In this document: piece by piece, positions 37,001-46,577 of the stretch
Position numbering within the stretch: the first letter of the stretch is position 1
How the letters are laid out: each line of letters begins with the position of its first letter
From: Cryobacterium luteum
GTDB taxonomy: Bacteria; Actinomycetota; Actinomycetes; Actinomycetales; Microbacteriaceae
DNA: 64,000 nt
Assembly (NCBI RefSeq): GCF_900110125.1
Contig: NZ_FOCN01000016.1
Span: 1-64,000 of the forward strand
Direction of reading: 5' to 3'
Translations under genes and position numbers: made by a program
The notes under the pieces: model-generated
Told to the model about the DNA's origin: nothing
Database searches by the model: none
Seen by the model: the letters and a program-made list of their open reading frames with translations, nothing else

Positions 37001-38358
37001 TTGTCGCTCACCTTCTTTCGATCAGTCTTGGTGTCGGCCTTCAGCGCGGGCTCCACAACGGCTTCGGGGGTGAAACGCAGCCGGTCGATGCGGCGTCCCT
37101 CAAGCCGCTCGACGGTGAGGAATCCGCCGCCCACCGGCACCCGGTCACCGATCACCGGCAGTCGACCCAGCTCGCTCATGACGAAACCGGCCACGGTCTC
37201 GTACGGGCCCTGCTCCGGCACGGTGACGCTCGTACGTTCGAGTAGTTCGTCGGGGCGCAGCATGCCGGGAAAGGTCAGCGAATCGGGGGAACGCACCACA
37301 CCGGCGCGGGCCCGGTCATGCTCGTCGGCGACCTCGCCGACGAGCTCTTCGACCAGGTCTTCGAGGGTGACGACACCCGCCGTTCCGCCGTATTCGTCCA
37401 CGACGATCGCCATCTGGTAGCCGCGGCCGCGCAGTTCGCCGAGCAGGTCGTCGAGCTTCATCGTCTCGGGGACGCGCACCGGGTCGGTCTGCAGGGCCGA
37501 CACCGGCACATCCGCTCGTCGGCCGCGGGGCACGGCCACGGCCTGCTTGACGTGCACGACACCCACAACGTCGTCGGCGCTCTCGTCGACGACCGGAAAC
37601 CGCGAGTAGCCGGTGGCGCGCGTGAGGTCGATGACGTCCTGCGCCGAGTCGGTGCGATGAATGCTCGCCACGCGCGGCCGGGGCGTCATCACGTCGGAGG
37701 CGTCGTGGCCGGAGAACAGCAGCGTGCGGTGCAGCAGGGTGGCGGTGTCCTTTTCGAGCAGCCCGGCGCTGGCCGATCGACGTACGAGGGAGGAGAGTTC
37801 TTCGGCGGTGCGGGCGCCGGACAGCTCCTCTCTCGGTTCAATGTCGATGGCGCGCAGCAGCCCGTTGGCGCTGTTGTTGAGTAGCAGCACGGCCGGTTTG
37901 AACACGGTCGTGAACACGGTCTGGAACGGGATCACCAGGCGCGCGGTCTGAATCGGCAGGGCGAGGGCGAAGTTCTTCGGAACCAGTTCACCGATCACCA
38001 TCGACACCAGGGTCGCCGTCACGATGGCGATGGTGGTGCCGAACGCCGGAACCAGGTCGACGGGCAGTCCGATCGAGGTGAGCGGGCCGCGCAGCAGCGA
38101 CGACAGGGCCGGTTCGATCGTGTACCCGGTGAGCAGCGTCGTGAGGGTGATGCCCAGCTGCGCGCTCGACAGGTGCGTCGACGTGATCTTCAGCGCGGAG
38201 ATGGTGAGGTGGAGGCGGGTTTCCCCACGATCGCGCCTGGCTTCGAGGTCGGCGCGATCGAGATTCACCAGGGCGAATTCACTGGCGACGAAGAGGCCCG
38301 TTCCGACGGTCAGGAGAAGTCCGAACCCGAGCATGATCAGCTCAGACAAGGAGGTCAC
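36997..38358 (-). CDS. DUF21/CBS/CorC-HlyC membrane protein
   Basis: A 453-residue relative of its neighbour: DUF21 domain 1-190 ([33 protein letters not shown]), CBS pair (about 205-340, [23 protein letters not shown]) and a C-terminal CorC_HlyC FAD-like domain (350-435, [32 protein letters not shown]). It follows guaB1 on the same strand by 111 bp. The order guaB1 and two CBS proteins matches Mycobacterium Rv1843c-Rv1842c-Rv1841c. Confidence 0.92.
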   Translation of the reverse strand: MTSLSELIMLGFGLLLTVGTGLFVASEFALVNLDRADLEARRDRGETRLHLTISALKITSTHLSSAQLGITLTTLLTGYTIEPALSSLLRGPLTSIGLPVDLVPAFGTTIAIVTATLVSMVIGELVPKNFALALPIQTARLVIPFQTVFTTVFKPAVLLLNNSANGLLRAIDIEPREELSGARTAEELSSLVRRSASAGLLEKDTATLLHRTLLFSGHDASDVMTPRPRVASIHRTDSAQDVIDLTRATGYSRFPVVDESADDVVGVVHVKQAVAVPRGRRADVPVSALQTDPVRVPETMKLDDLLGELRGRGYQMAIVVDEYGGTAGVVTLEDLVEELVGEVADEHDRARAGVVRSPDSLTFPGMLRPDELLERTSVTVPEQGPYETVAGFVMSELGRLPVIGDRVPVGGGFLTVERLEGRRIDRLRFTPEAVVEPALKADTKTDRKKVSDK

Positions 38359-38469
38359 CGCCAGCGGCTACGGGCGAAGGTTTGTGAGAAGCGGGTTCAG
38401 CGGTGGGAGGGTCGTCCATTATTCCTCCGAGTATACCGGGCGCACCTGGCCGCGCACCCGGCAGCAGCG

Positions 38470-39909
38470 CTACCAGGAAACCGGCAGCGCCTTGCCCTCT
38501 TCATAGCCGGCGGCCGACTGGATGCCCACGAGCGCCTTCTCGTGAAAATCGGCGACAGAGGTGGCCCCGGCGTAGGTGAACGAGGAACGTACCCCGGAGG
38601 TGATCATGTCGAGCAGGTCCTCGATCGACGGCCGCAGCGGGTCGAGGTAGATCTTCGAGCTTGAAATCCCCTCCGCAAACAGGGTTTTGCGGGCGAGGTC
38701 GTAGGCGTCGAGGCGCTCGAACCGTGCCTGAACGGCCTTGGTCGAGGCCATTCCCCAGCTTTCCTTGTACAGCGCGCCGCGGGCATCCGTATTGAGGGTG
38801 CCCGGAGCTTCGGCCGTTCCGGCGAACCAGGAACCGATCATGACGGATGCCGCGCCCGCAGCCAGCGCCAGCGCCACGTCCCGCGGGTAGCGCACCCCGC
38901 CGTCTGCCCAGACGTGTGCCCCCAGTTCGCGGGCGGCGGTGGCCGTTTCGAGCACCGCGGAGAACTGCGGCCGGCCGACGGCGGTCATCATGCGGGTGGT
39001 GCACATGGCGCCGGGGCCGACTCCGACCTTGACGATCGTGGCGCCGGCTCCGACCAGGTCGCGCACGGCGTCCTTCGTCACGACGTTGCCGGCCACGATC
39101 GGAAGCCCGAGGTTCAGGTCGGCGACGATGCCGAGCGCACGCAACATGCCGTCCTGGTGGCCGTGCGCGGTGTCGATCACGAGGATGTCCACGCCGGCGG
39201 CGGCGAGCGCCCTGGCTTTCGCGGCGACGTCGCCGTTGATGCCGATCGCCGCGGCGACCTTGAGCCGGCCGTGCGTGTCGAGGGTCGGCTGGTAGAGGGT
39301 GGAGCGCAGGGCGCTCTTGCGGCTGAGCGTTCCGACGACGACGCCGTGGTGCAGCACCGGGGCGAAGTCGATATCGGCCTCGGTCATCAGGTCGAAGGCG
39401 CGGCGCGGTCCGTCGACGTCATCGGCGTCGAGCGCGGTCAGTTCACCGTGCAGCAGGTCGCCCAGGCGAGCATCGGGCAGAGCGGTCGCCAGACGACTCG
39501 CGACGATGCAGCCGAGGTAGTCACCGCTGTCGGAATGAATTACGATGCCCTGCCCGGCCACGGCCGGAACCTGACGTAGTGCGCGTTCCACGGTGTCGTC
39601 CGGGGCGAACACGAACGGCGTGTCGAAACGAACCGACTGGTCTTTTACCCAGCGGATGGCCGCGTCCAGGTCTTGCAGGTGCATGTCCTGCGGCAGCACC
39701 CCGAGCCCGCCACGCCGGGCGAGCGAGGCCGCCAGTCGCGGACCGGTGACCGAGTTCATGTTCGCCGACACGATCGGGATCGTGGCTCCGGTGCCGTCAT
39801 TCGGGGCCAGTGAGACGTCCAAACGGCTGGTGACGGCCGATTGACCTGGCACCAGAAACACGTCGGAATAGGTCAAATCGTGGCTGGGCGTCGTTCCATA
39901 GAACTGCAT
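38470..39909 (-). CDS. guaB1: GuaB1-type IMP dehydrogenase-related protein, GMP reductase
   Basis: A 479-residue TIM-barrel enzyme with an inserted CBS-like pair (about 93-205). The catalytic loop is GPGAMCTTRMMT with C303, in place of the GxGSICxT of true IMP dehydrogenase. WADGGVRYPRDVALALAAGAASVMIGSWFAGTAEAPG is the family block. Mycobacterial GuaB1 is a GMP reductase returning GMP to IMP. Context with the two CBS membrane proteins supports the assignment. Confidence 0.9.
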   Translation of the reverse strand: MQFYGTTPSHDLTYSDVFLVPGQSAVTSRLDVSLAPNDGTGATIPIVSANMNSVTGPRLAASLARRGGLGVLPQDMHLQDLDAAIRWVKDQSVRFDTPFVFAPDDTVERALRQVPAVAGQGIVIHSDSGDYLGCIVASRLATALPDARLGDLLHGELTALDADDVDGPRRAFDLMTEADIDFAPVLHHGVVVGTLSRKSALRSTLYQPTLDTHGRLKVAAAIGINGDVAAKARALAAAGVDILVIDTAHGHQDGMLRALGIVADLNLGLPIVAGNVVTKDAVRDLVGAGATIVKVGVGPGAMCTTRMMTAVGRPQFSAVLETATAARELGAHVWADGGVRYPRDVALALAAGAASVMIGSWFAGTAEAPGTLNTDARGALYKESWGMASTKAVQARFERLDAYDLARKTLFAEGISSSKIYLDPLRPSIEDLLDMITSGVRSSFTYAGATSVADFHEKALVGIQSAAGYEEGKALPVSW

Positions 39910-40075
39910 ACCAAGAACGCTAGCCGTTCAGGGGGGTGTTCATGGTCGCGCGGGATGGGATTAGGCTAGATGGGCAGACTGACCTGACGGTCGATATCGT
40001 CAGCGACAGCCGCACTGAAAACGCAGATTGCCCGGCGAATGACCGCGCCGAGGGCATCCAAATTCAAAGCAGAGA

Positions 40076-43000
40076 GTGGGCGATCCCACGGTGTCAAGCC
40101 AGGTAACCGGTGGAGCTTCTGACGAGACAACGTCAGGCGAATTCGGAGCAAACGAGTGGCTCGTTGACGAATTGTATGAACGATTTCTCATCGACAAGCA
40201 GTCGGTGGATGAATCGTGGTGGCCCGTGCTCGAGAGCTACCACCAGACCGCCAACACCCCGGCGGCTGCCGTGACGGTTCCGCAGGCGGCCCCGCCGGCA
40301 GCATCCGCTCCCCCGGCAGCAGCGCCCGTCGCTGCAGCGCCGACAGCAGCGCCGGCCACCGTCACCGAGACCCAGAAGACGGCCCGCACCACGTCGAGTG
40401 CGCCCAAGCCGGCCCCGGTTCCCGCCGACGCTCCCGTCACCAGCCCGCAGGCCGTCGTCACCGATGAGTCCGAACCGGTCAAGAACGACAAAGTCTCACC
40501 GCTGCGCGGTATGGCGAAGTCCCTCGCGACCAACATGGTCACGAGCCTGACCGTACCGACCGCCACGAGCGTGCGCACCATTCCGGCCAAACTGCTCATC
40601 GACAACCGCATCGTCATGAACAACCACATGAAGCGGGCTCGCGGCGGCAAGGTGTCGTTCACCCACCTCATCGGGTGGGCGCTGATTCGCGCGCTCAAGA
40701 TGTTCCCCAGCCAGAACGTGTACTACGACGAGGTCGATGGCAAGCCCTCCGTCGTCGCCCCCGCGTATGTCGGCATGGGCCTGGCCATCGACATGCCCAA
40801 GCCCGACGGCACCCGCGCCCTGCTCGTTCCGGCGATCAAGCGCGCCGACACGATGACCTTCGGCGAATACCTCGCCGCCTACGAAGACCTCGTCACCCGC
40901 GCACGCAAAAACAAGCTCACCGCCGACGACTTCGCCGGCGCGACCCTGTCGCTGACCAACCCGGGCGGCATCGGCACCGTGCACTCGGTGCCCCGTCTGA
41001 TGAAGGGTCAGGGCTGCATCATCGGCGCCGGCGCCCTCGACTACCCGGCCGAATTCCAGGGGTCGAGCGTCAAGACGCTCACCGGCCTGGCCATCTCCAA
41101 GACCATCACCCTCACGAGCACCTATGACCACCGCGTCATTCAGGGCGCCGGTTCGGGCGAGTTCCTCAAGATTGTGCACGAGCTGCTGATCGGCCAGCAC
41201 AACTTCTACGAAGAGATCTTCTCGGCGTTGCGCATTCCCTACGACCCGATTCACTGGGCACCGGACATCAGCGTCGACCTCACGAGCGCCGTCGACAAGA
41301 CCGCTCGTGTGCAGGAACTGATCAACTCGTTCCGCGTGCGCGGCCACCTGATGGCCGACATCGACCCGCTGGAGTACTCGCAGCGCAGTCACCCCGACCT
41401 CGACATCGCCACCCACGGACTCACGTTCTGGGACCTCGACCGCTCCTTCGTGACTGGCGGATTCGGTTCGCAGCGCCAGATGCTGCTGCGCGACATCCTC
41501 GGTGTGCTGCGCGACTCGTACTGTCGCACCACCGGCATCGAGTACATGCACATCCAGGACCCGGCCCAGCGCAAGTGGGTGCAGGAGAAGATGGAAAAGT
41601 CCTACGTCAAGCCCACGCACCACGAGCAGATGCGCATTCTCGCCAAGCTCAACGAGGCCGAAGCCTTCGAGACGTTCCTGCAGACCAAGTACGTCGGGCA
41701 GAAGCGTTTCAGCCTCGAGGGCGGCGAGTGCACCATTCCGCTGCTCGACACCATTCTGCAGGGCGCTGCCGAGCAGGGCCTCGACGAGGTCGCGATCGGC
41801 ATGGCCCACCGCGGTCGTCTGAACGTGCTCACCAACATTGCCGGCAAGACCTACGGCGAAATCTTCCGCGAGTTCGAGGGAACGCAGGACCCGCGCACCG
41901 TGCACGGTTCCGGCGACGTGAAGTACCACCTCGGCACCACGGGCATGTTCCGCGGTGAGGACGGCGCGGAGATCCCGGTGTCGCTGGCCGCCAACCCGTC
42001 CCACCTCGAGGCCGGAGACGGCGTGCTCGAGGGCATCGTGCGGGCCAAGCAGGACCGCAAGCCGATCGGCACCTTCTCCACCCTGCCCATCCTCATCCAC
42101 GGCGACGCCGCGATGGCCGGCCAGGGCGTCGTGCTCGAAACCCTGCAGATGTCCCAGCTGCGCGGTTACCGCACCGGCGGAACCGTGCACATCGTCGTCA
42201 ACAACCAGCTCGGTTTCACGACCCTGCCGCAGGATGCCCGCACCAGCGTCTACGCGACCGACGTCGCCAAGACCATCCAGGCACCCATCTTCCACGTCAA
42301 CGGGGATGACCCCGAAGCCGTCGTGCGTGCCGGCGAACTCGCGTTCGCCTACCGCCAGGAATTCAAGAAGGATGTCGTCCTCGACCTCATCTGCTACCGC
42401 CGTCGTGGTCACAACGAGGGCGACGACCCCTCGATGACGCAGCCGCTGATGTACAACCTGGTCGAGGCCAAGCGCAGCGTGCGGAAGCTCTACACCGAGG
42501 CGCTTGTCGGCCGTGGTGACATTACAGAGGAAGAATACGAAGCCGCTCACCGCGACTTCCAGGACCGCCTCGAGCGCGCCTTCATGGAGACGCACGCCGC
42601 GCAGACCGCGTCGATTCCGATCATCACTCCGGAGATGGCCGCTGCGGCCAAGGCCGAGTCTGAAGCGCAGGCCAGAGAAGACGCCGCCGGCGAGCCGGAG
42701 ACGACCGGTGTTCCCGAGAGCGTCATCCAGCTCATCGGTGACGCGTTCAACAACAAGCCGGCCGGGTTCACCGTGCACAACAAGCTGCAGCAGCTGTTGC
42801 AGAAGCGTCTCGACATGAGCCGCAACGGCAACATCGACTGGAGCTTCGGCGAACTGCTCGCACTCGGTTCGCTGCTGGTGGAGGGCACCCCCGTGCGTTT
42901 CGCCGGCCAGGATGCCCGCCGCGGCACGTTCGTGCAGCGTCACGCGGTGCTGCACGACCGGGTGAACGGCCAGGAATGGCTGCCGCTGGCCAACTTGAAA

Positions 43001-43852
43001 GACAACCAGGCCAGGTTCTGGATCTACGACTCGCTGCTGAGCGAATACGCCGCCATGGGCTTCGAGTACGGGTATTCGGTGGAACGCGCCGACGCCCTCG
43101 TGCTCTGGGAAGCTCAGTTCGGTGACTTCGCCAACGGCGCGCAGACCATCATCGACCAGTTCGTCTCGTCTGCCGAGCAAAAGTGGGGGCAGCGGTCATC
43201 CGTCGTGCTGCTGCTGCCCCACGGGTATGAGGGCCAGGGGCCCGACCACTCGTCGGCTCGCATCGAACGGTTCCTGCAGCTGTGTGCCGAGGAAAACATG
43301 ACCGTAGCGCGCCCGTCGACGCCTGCGTCGTACTTCCACCTGCTGCGCCGCCAGGCATACATGCGCCCGCGCCGTCCGCTGATCGTGTTCACGCCCAAAT
43401 CGATGCTGCGTCTGCGCGGCGCGACGAGCGCCGTGGCCGAACTCACCAGTGGCAAGTTCGAGACGGTCATCGACGATGCCCGCATCAGCGACAAGAACGC
43501 CGTCAAGCGCGTTCTGTTCATGGCCGGAAAGATCTACTACGACCTGCTGAACGAACTCGACAAGAACCCGAACCCCGAGATCGCCCTCGTGCGTGTCGAG
43601 CAGTATTATCCGCTTCCCGCCGTGGAGTTGAAGAACGTGGCCGCCCAGTATCCGAACGCCGAACTGGCCTGGGTGCAGGACGAGCCGGAAAACCAGGGAG
43701 CCTGGCCGTTCTTCTACCTGGAAACCAGCAAGCTCGGCCCGCGCGCCATGCGGTTGTTCTCGCGTCCCGCGTCGGCCTCTCCGGCCGCCGGTTCGGCCAA
43801 GCGCCACGCGATCGAGCAGGCCAAGCTGCAGCGCGAGGCGTTGACGCTGTAA
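40076..43852 (+). CDS. kgd: Multifunctional 2-oxoglutarate metabolism enzyme
   Basis: A 1258-residue actinobacterial fusion: N-terminal segment EFGANEWLVDELYERF, a Pro/Ala linker (60-135), an E2-like acyltransferase domain (about 140-375, catalytic His in TYDHRVIQGAGSGEFL), then the thiamine-diphosphate E1 domain (HRGRLNVL near 577, GDAAMAGQGVV, RRGHNEGDDPS) and transketolase-like C-terminal part. It decarboxylates 2-oxoglutarate for the TCA cycle and supports the oxoglutarate dehydrogenase complex with a lipoyl partner. GTG 40076 or GTG 40091 could start it; neither has a strong binding site. Confidence 0.95.
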   Translation: MGDPTVSSQVTGGASDETTSGEFGANEWLVDELYERFLIDKQSVDESWWPVLESYHQTANTPAAAVTVPQAAPPAASAPPAAAPVAAAPTAAPATVTETQKTARTTSSAPKPAPVPADAPVTSPQAVVTDESEPVKNDKVSPLRGMAKSLATNMVTSLTVPTATSVRTIPAKLLIDNRIVMNNHMKRARGGKVSFTHLIGWALIRALKMFPSQNVYYDEVDGKPSVVAPAYVGMGLAIDMPKPDGTRALLVPAIKRADTMTFGEYLAAYEDLVTRARKNKLTADDFAGATLSLTNPGGIGTVHSVPRLMKGQGCIIGAGALDYPAEFQGSSVKTLTGLAISKTITLTSTYDHRVIQGAGSGEFLKIVHELLIGQHNFYEEIFSALRIPYDPIHWAPDISVDLTSAVDKTARVQELINSFRVRGHLMADIDPLEYSQRSHPDLDIATHGLTFWDLDRSFVTGGFGSQRQMLLRDILGVLRDSYCRTTGIEYMHIQDPAQRKWVQEKMEKSYVKPTHHEQMRILAKLNEAEAFETFLQTKYVGQKRFSLEGGECTIPLLDTILQGAAEQGLDEVAIGMAHRGRLNVLTNIAGKTYGEIFREFEGTQDPRTVHGSGDVKYHLGTTGMFRGEDGAEIPVSLAANPSHLEAGDGVLEGIVRAKQDRKPIGTFSTLPILIHGDAAMAGQGVVLETLQMSQLRGYRTGGTVHIVVNNQLGFTTLPQDARTSVYATDVAKTIQAPIFHVNGDDPEAVVRAGELAFAYRQEFKKDVVLDLICYRRRGHNEGDDPSMTQPLMYNLVEAKRSVRKLYTEALVGRGDITEEEYEAAHRDFQDRLERAFMETHAAQTASIPIITPEMAAAAKAESEAQAREDAAGEPETTGVPESVIQLIGDAFNNKPAGFTVHNKLQQLLQKRLDMSRNGNIDWSFGELLALGSLLVEGTPVRFAGQDARRGTFVQRHAVLHDRVNGQEWLPLANLKDNQARFWIYDSLLSEYAAMGFEYGYSVERADALVLWEAQFGDFANGAQTIIDQFVSSAEQKWGQRSSVVLLLPHGYEGQGPDHSSARIERFLQLCAEENMTVARPSTPASYFHLLRRQAYMRPRRPLIVFTPKSMLRLRGATSAVAELTSGKFETVIDDARISDKNAVKRVLFMAGKIYYDLLNELDKNPNPEIALVRVEQYYPLPAVELKNVAAQYPNAELAWVQDEPENQGAWPFFYLETSKLGPRAMRLFSRPASASPAAGSAKRHAIEQAKLQREALTL

Positions 43853-43868
43853 CAGCGACACCGATGCG

Positions 43869-43902
43869 GCAATGGAGGGTGACTGCGGTCACCCTCCATT
43901 GC
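43869..43902 (+). terminator. Terminator after kgd
   Basis: A perfect 15-bp stem (GCAATGGAGGGTGAC, loop TGCG, complement) begins 17 bases past the kgd stop. The T-run is poor, but the stem is the strongest structure in the gap. Confidence 0.78.
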
Positions 43903-43928
43903 TGTATCCGTTGCTCAATGACACGGCC

Positions 43929-44196
43929 GATTTTCGGTACAGCACCTTCGACCACGTCGAGTCGATGACGGGCGGAGTGTACGACGCCGACGCCATACTG
44001 CCGGAGGGCGTGCCGTCACGCTGGCAGGTCTATCTGGGCGTTGCCGACATTCGGGCGGCCGCAGCGCGGATGCCCGAACCGGGCGGCACGGTGCTGCGGG
44101 AGCCCTGGGATTTCCGATTTCCGAACCGTCGCCCAGCTAACCGATGCGACCGGCGCCGCTTTCCTTCTCGGCCAGGTCGAACCGTCGCCGCGCTGA
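43929..44196 (+). pseudogene. VOC-family protein remnant, 5' truncated and frameshifted
   Basis: One frame reads ADFRYSTFDHVESMTGG, then ILPEGVPSRWQVYLGVADI and GGTVLREPWD, the second half of a VOC/glyoxalase protein. The match is lost near 44110-44124 and continues in the next frame as TVAQLTDATGAAFLLGQVE to a TGA at 44194. The N-terminal half is missing; the kgd terminator occupies its place. No usable start or binding site is seen. Its end abuts the rsrA stop (44197). Confidence 0.8.
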
Positions 44197-44439
44197 CTAG
44201 TGCGAGGCCTGCAGGGCGCGCAATTTGATCAGGACCTGATCGCGCAGGTCTTCCGGCGCGGTCTCCTTGCAGGCACGCTGCATCACCTCGGTCAGGGTGC
44301 GCCCGACAAGGTGCTCGCTGCTGCAGTCGGGGCAGCTGGCGAGGTGCTCCTGAATGTCGGCCGCATCATTTTTGCGAAGTTCGTTGTGCAGGTATTCTTC
44401 GAGCTCGGCCTTGGCCTTCTCGCAACCACAATCGGTCAT
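44197..44439 (-). CDS. rsrA: Zinc anti-sigma factor, RsrA/RshA type
   Basis: An 80-residue redox-sensing anti-sigma factor. The zinc motif is H32-x3-C36-x2-C39 (EHLASCPDC), with a CGC pair at the N-terminus. In Streptomyces RsrA and Mycobacterium RshA, disulfide stress releases the cognate sigma factor. It overlaps the 3' end of the sigma gene by 4 bp, so it is produced in step with it. Confidence 0.93.
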   Translation of the reverse strand: MTDCGCEKAKAELEEYLHNELRKNDAADIQEHLASCPDCSSEHLVGRTLTEVMQRACKETAPEDLRDQVLIKLRALQASH

Positions 44440-45110
44440 TTGTCTGCGCTCCTGGATGTTTTCTGGCCCTGGCCCAGCCCGCGCTCAGCCGCGTAGCCGG
44501 CCAGCAGTTCGCGCAGGAGTCGCCGGCCACGGTGCAGGCGGCTCATCACGGTGCCAATAGGGGTTTTCATGATTTCGGCGATCTCCTGGTAGGAGAACCC
44601 TTCGACGTCGGCGAAGTACACGGCGAGTCGGAAGTCTTCGGGAATGGACTGCAGGGCGTCCTTGACGGCACTGTCGGGCAGATGATCGATCGCCTCGGCC
44701 TCGGCCGAACGCCCCGACGTGGCCGTGGTTGATTCGGCGCCGCCGAGCTGCCAGTCTTCGAGGTCGTCAATGGTGCCCTGATAGGGCTCGCGCTGCTTCT
44801 TACGGTACTGATTGATGAAGGTGTTGGTGAGGATGCGGTACAGCCACGCCTTGAGGTTGGTGCCCTGCTCGTACTGCGCGAAAGCGGCGAAGGCCTTCAC
44901 AAAAGTCTCCTGCACGAGGTCCTGCGCGTCGGACGGATTGCGCGTCATGCGCATGGCCGCCGCGTAGAGCTGGTCGAGAAAAGGCAGCGCCTGCTCTTCG
45001 AACAATCCGCGGGTCTGCTCGCGCAGTTCGGCCTTGGTCGGTGCAGGAGGCGTGAGTTCTGGGTCGCTGCTCGAAGGGTGTTCAGCGGAAACCGGCGTGT
45101 CTGAAGTCAT
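44436..45110 (-). CDS. sigR: ECF sigma factor for thiol-oxidative stress (SigR/SigH type)
   Basis: A 224-residue ECF sigma factor: region 2 about 45-115 ([41 protein letters not shown]) and region 4 about 150-210 ([38 protein letters not shown]). It directs transcription of thioredoxin and mycothiol-related genes in related bacteria. The ATG at 45110 is favoured; an ATG at 45167 is possible. A GGAAC element with GTATC 15 bases further on lies upstream and could be its own ECF promoter, but spacing is short. Coupled to rsrA. Confidence 0.9.
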   Translation of the reverse strand: MTSDTPVSAEHPSSSDPELTPPAPTKAELREQTRGLFEEQALPFLDQLYAAAMRMTRNPSDAQDLVQETFVKAFAAFAQYEQGTNLKAWLYRILTNTFINQYRKKQREPYQGTIDDLEDWQLGGAESTTATSGRSAEAEAIDHLPDSAVKDALQSIPEDFRLAVYFADVEGFSYQEIAEIMKTPIGTVMSRLHRGRRLLRELLAGYAAERGLGQGQKTSRSADK

Positions 45111-45189
45111 CACGGGCAATTCTAAGCTGATACCCACAGCCGGGGGTCGTTCCAACAGCATTGACACCGTTACGGATCTCCCTCAGATT

Positions 45190-45213
45190 GTTATCACCGA
45201 CTATTCTGATAAC
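45190..45213. promoter_or_regulatory. Inverted repeat and likely leaderless promoter of aroA
   Basis: GTTATCA and TGATAAC flank a 10-base spacer, ending 2 bases before the aroA ATG. Within it TATTCT (45203-45208) is a candidate -10 for a transcript starting at or near the ATG. The repeat could be an operator for aroA or for the divergent sigR region. Confidence 0.45.
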
Positions 45214-45215
45214 CG

Positions 45216-46577
45216 ATGTTGATCTCGAGATATTCCAAGCCGGAGTTCGATCCGTACGGCGACAATTCACCGACCGAAGCGGATGCCTGGTGGCCGGCGC
45301 CGACCACCGCCGCCCCCCTGCAGGCGGTCCTGGCCCTGCCGGGCTCGAAATCGTTGACCAACCGGGAGCTGGTGGCATCCGCTTTGGCCAGTGAACCGTC
45401 CCTGTTGCGGTCGCCGCTGCACTCTCGCGACAGCGACCTCATGGTCGACGCGCTGCGGCAACTCGGCGCCACGATCGAGGCCGTCCCCGGTGCGGGCGCG
45501 TTCGGCGCCGACCTGCGCGTGACCCCGCCGGTCGAACTGCTCGGGTCTACCACGATCGACTGCGGCCTGGCCGGCACCGTCATGCGGTTTCTGCCGCCGC
45601 TGGCTGCCCTCGCTCTCGGCCCGACCACGTTCGACGGTGATGCCGGTGCGCGCCGGCGCCCGATGGGTCCCATCATCGGGGCGCTGCGCGACCTCGGCGG
45701 CGACATCAACGATGACGGCAAGCGCGCCCTCCCGTTCACCGTGCACGGCCGTGGAGCGGTCACCGGCGGCGCCGTGACCATCGACGCCGGCACGTCGAGC
45801 CAGTTCGTCTCCGGGCTGCTGCTGGCCGGCGCCCGCTTCGAGCAGGGCCTGCACCTGACCCACTCGGGCGACCGGCTGCCGAGCCTGCCGCACATCGAGA
45901 TGACCATCGAGGTCCTGCGCGCCCGCGGAGTGATCGTGGCCACTCCCAACGTCGGCGAATGGATCATCGAACCCGGTGAACTCGCCGGCCGAACAGTCGA
46001 CCTCGAACCCGACCTTTCCAACGCCGCGCCGTTCCTCTGCGCAGCGCTCGTGGCCGGCGGCAGCGTCACGATCACCGGCTGGCCGCCCCACACCACGCAG
46101 GTCGGCGCCGACCTCGAGCAACTGCTGCCACGCTTCGGTGCCACCGTCACTCGGGTCGGCGACCGCCTCACCGTCACCGGCGGCGAGCACATTCAGGGCG
46201 TCGCGCTGGATCTCTCCACCGGCGGCGAACTCGCCTGCACCCTCGTGGCGCTGGCCGCCCTGGCCGAGACTCCCAGCACGATCACCGGCATCGGACACAT
46301 ACGCAACCACGAGACCGACCGTCTCACCGCCCTCGCGACCGAGATCAACCGGCTCGGCGGCAACGTCACCGAACTGCCCGACGGCCTCCAGATCGAGCCG
46401 GCTCCCCTGCACGGCGGGCAGTGGCTGAGCTACGACGACCACCGCATGGCCACGGCCGGCGCGCTGATCGGGCTCGCGGTGGCCGGTGTCGACGTGGAGA
46501 ACATCGGCACGACCGCCAAGACCCTCCCCCAGTTTCCCGAGTTGTGGCACGCGATGCTCACCGAAGCGGCACTGTAA
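45216..46577 (+). CDS. aroA: 3-phosphoshikimate 1-carboxyvinyltransferase (EPSP synthase)
   Basis: A 453-residue enzyme joining shikimate 3-phosphate and PEP in aromatic amino-acid synthesis. Signatures are LPGSKSLTNRELVASALA, DCGLAGTVMRFLPPLAAL, GDAGARRRPMGPI, SSQFVSGLLLAG and IRNHETDRLTALATEINRLG. The N-terminal about 20 residues exceed the usual length, as in other Microbacteriaceae. No binding site precedes the ATG, consistent with a leaderless message. rsgA starts on the next base after its stop. Confidence 0.96.
   Translation: MLISRYSKPEFDPYGDNSPTEADAWWPAPTTAAPLQAVLALPGSKSLTNRELVASALASEPSLLRSPLHSRDSDLMVDALRQLGATIEAVPGAGAFGADLRVTPPVELLGSTTIDCGLAGTVMRFLPPLAALALGPTTFDGDAGARRRPMGPIIGALRDLGGDINDDGKRALPFTVHGRGAVTGGAVTIDAGTSSQFVSGLLLAGARFEQGLHLTHSGDRLPSLPHIEMTIEVLRARGVIVATPNVGEWIIEPGELAGRTVDLEPDLSNAAPFLCAALVAGGSVTITGWPPHTTQVGADLEQLLPRFGATVTRVGDRLTVTGGEHIQGVALDLSTGGELACTLVALAALAETPSTITGIGHIRNHETDRLTALATEINRLGGNVTELPDGLQIEPAPLHGGQWLSYDDHRMATAGALIGLAVAGVDVENIGTTAKTLPQFPELWHAMLTEAAL

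Noticed and set aside
40496-43180. 894-codon minus-strand open frame inside kgd
   Set aside because: Third-position G+C in kgd keeps the opposite frame open; no motif supports it.
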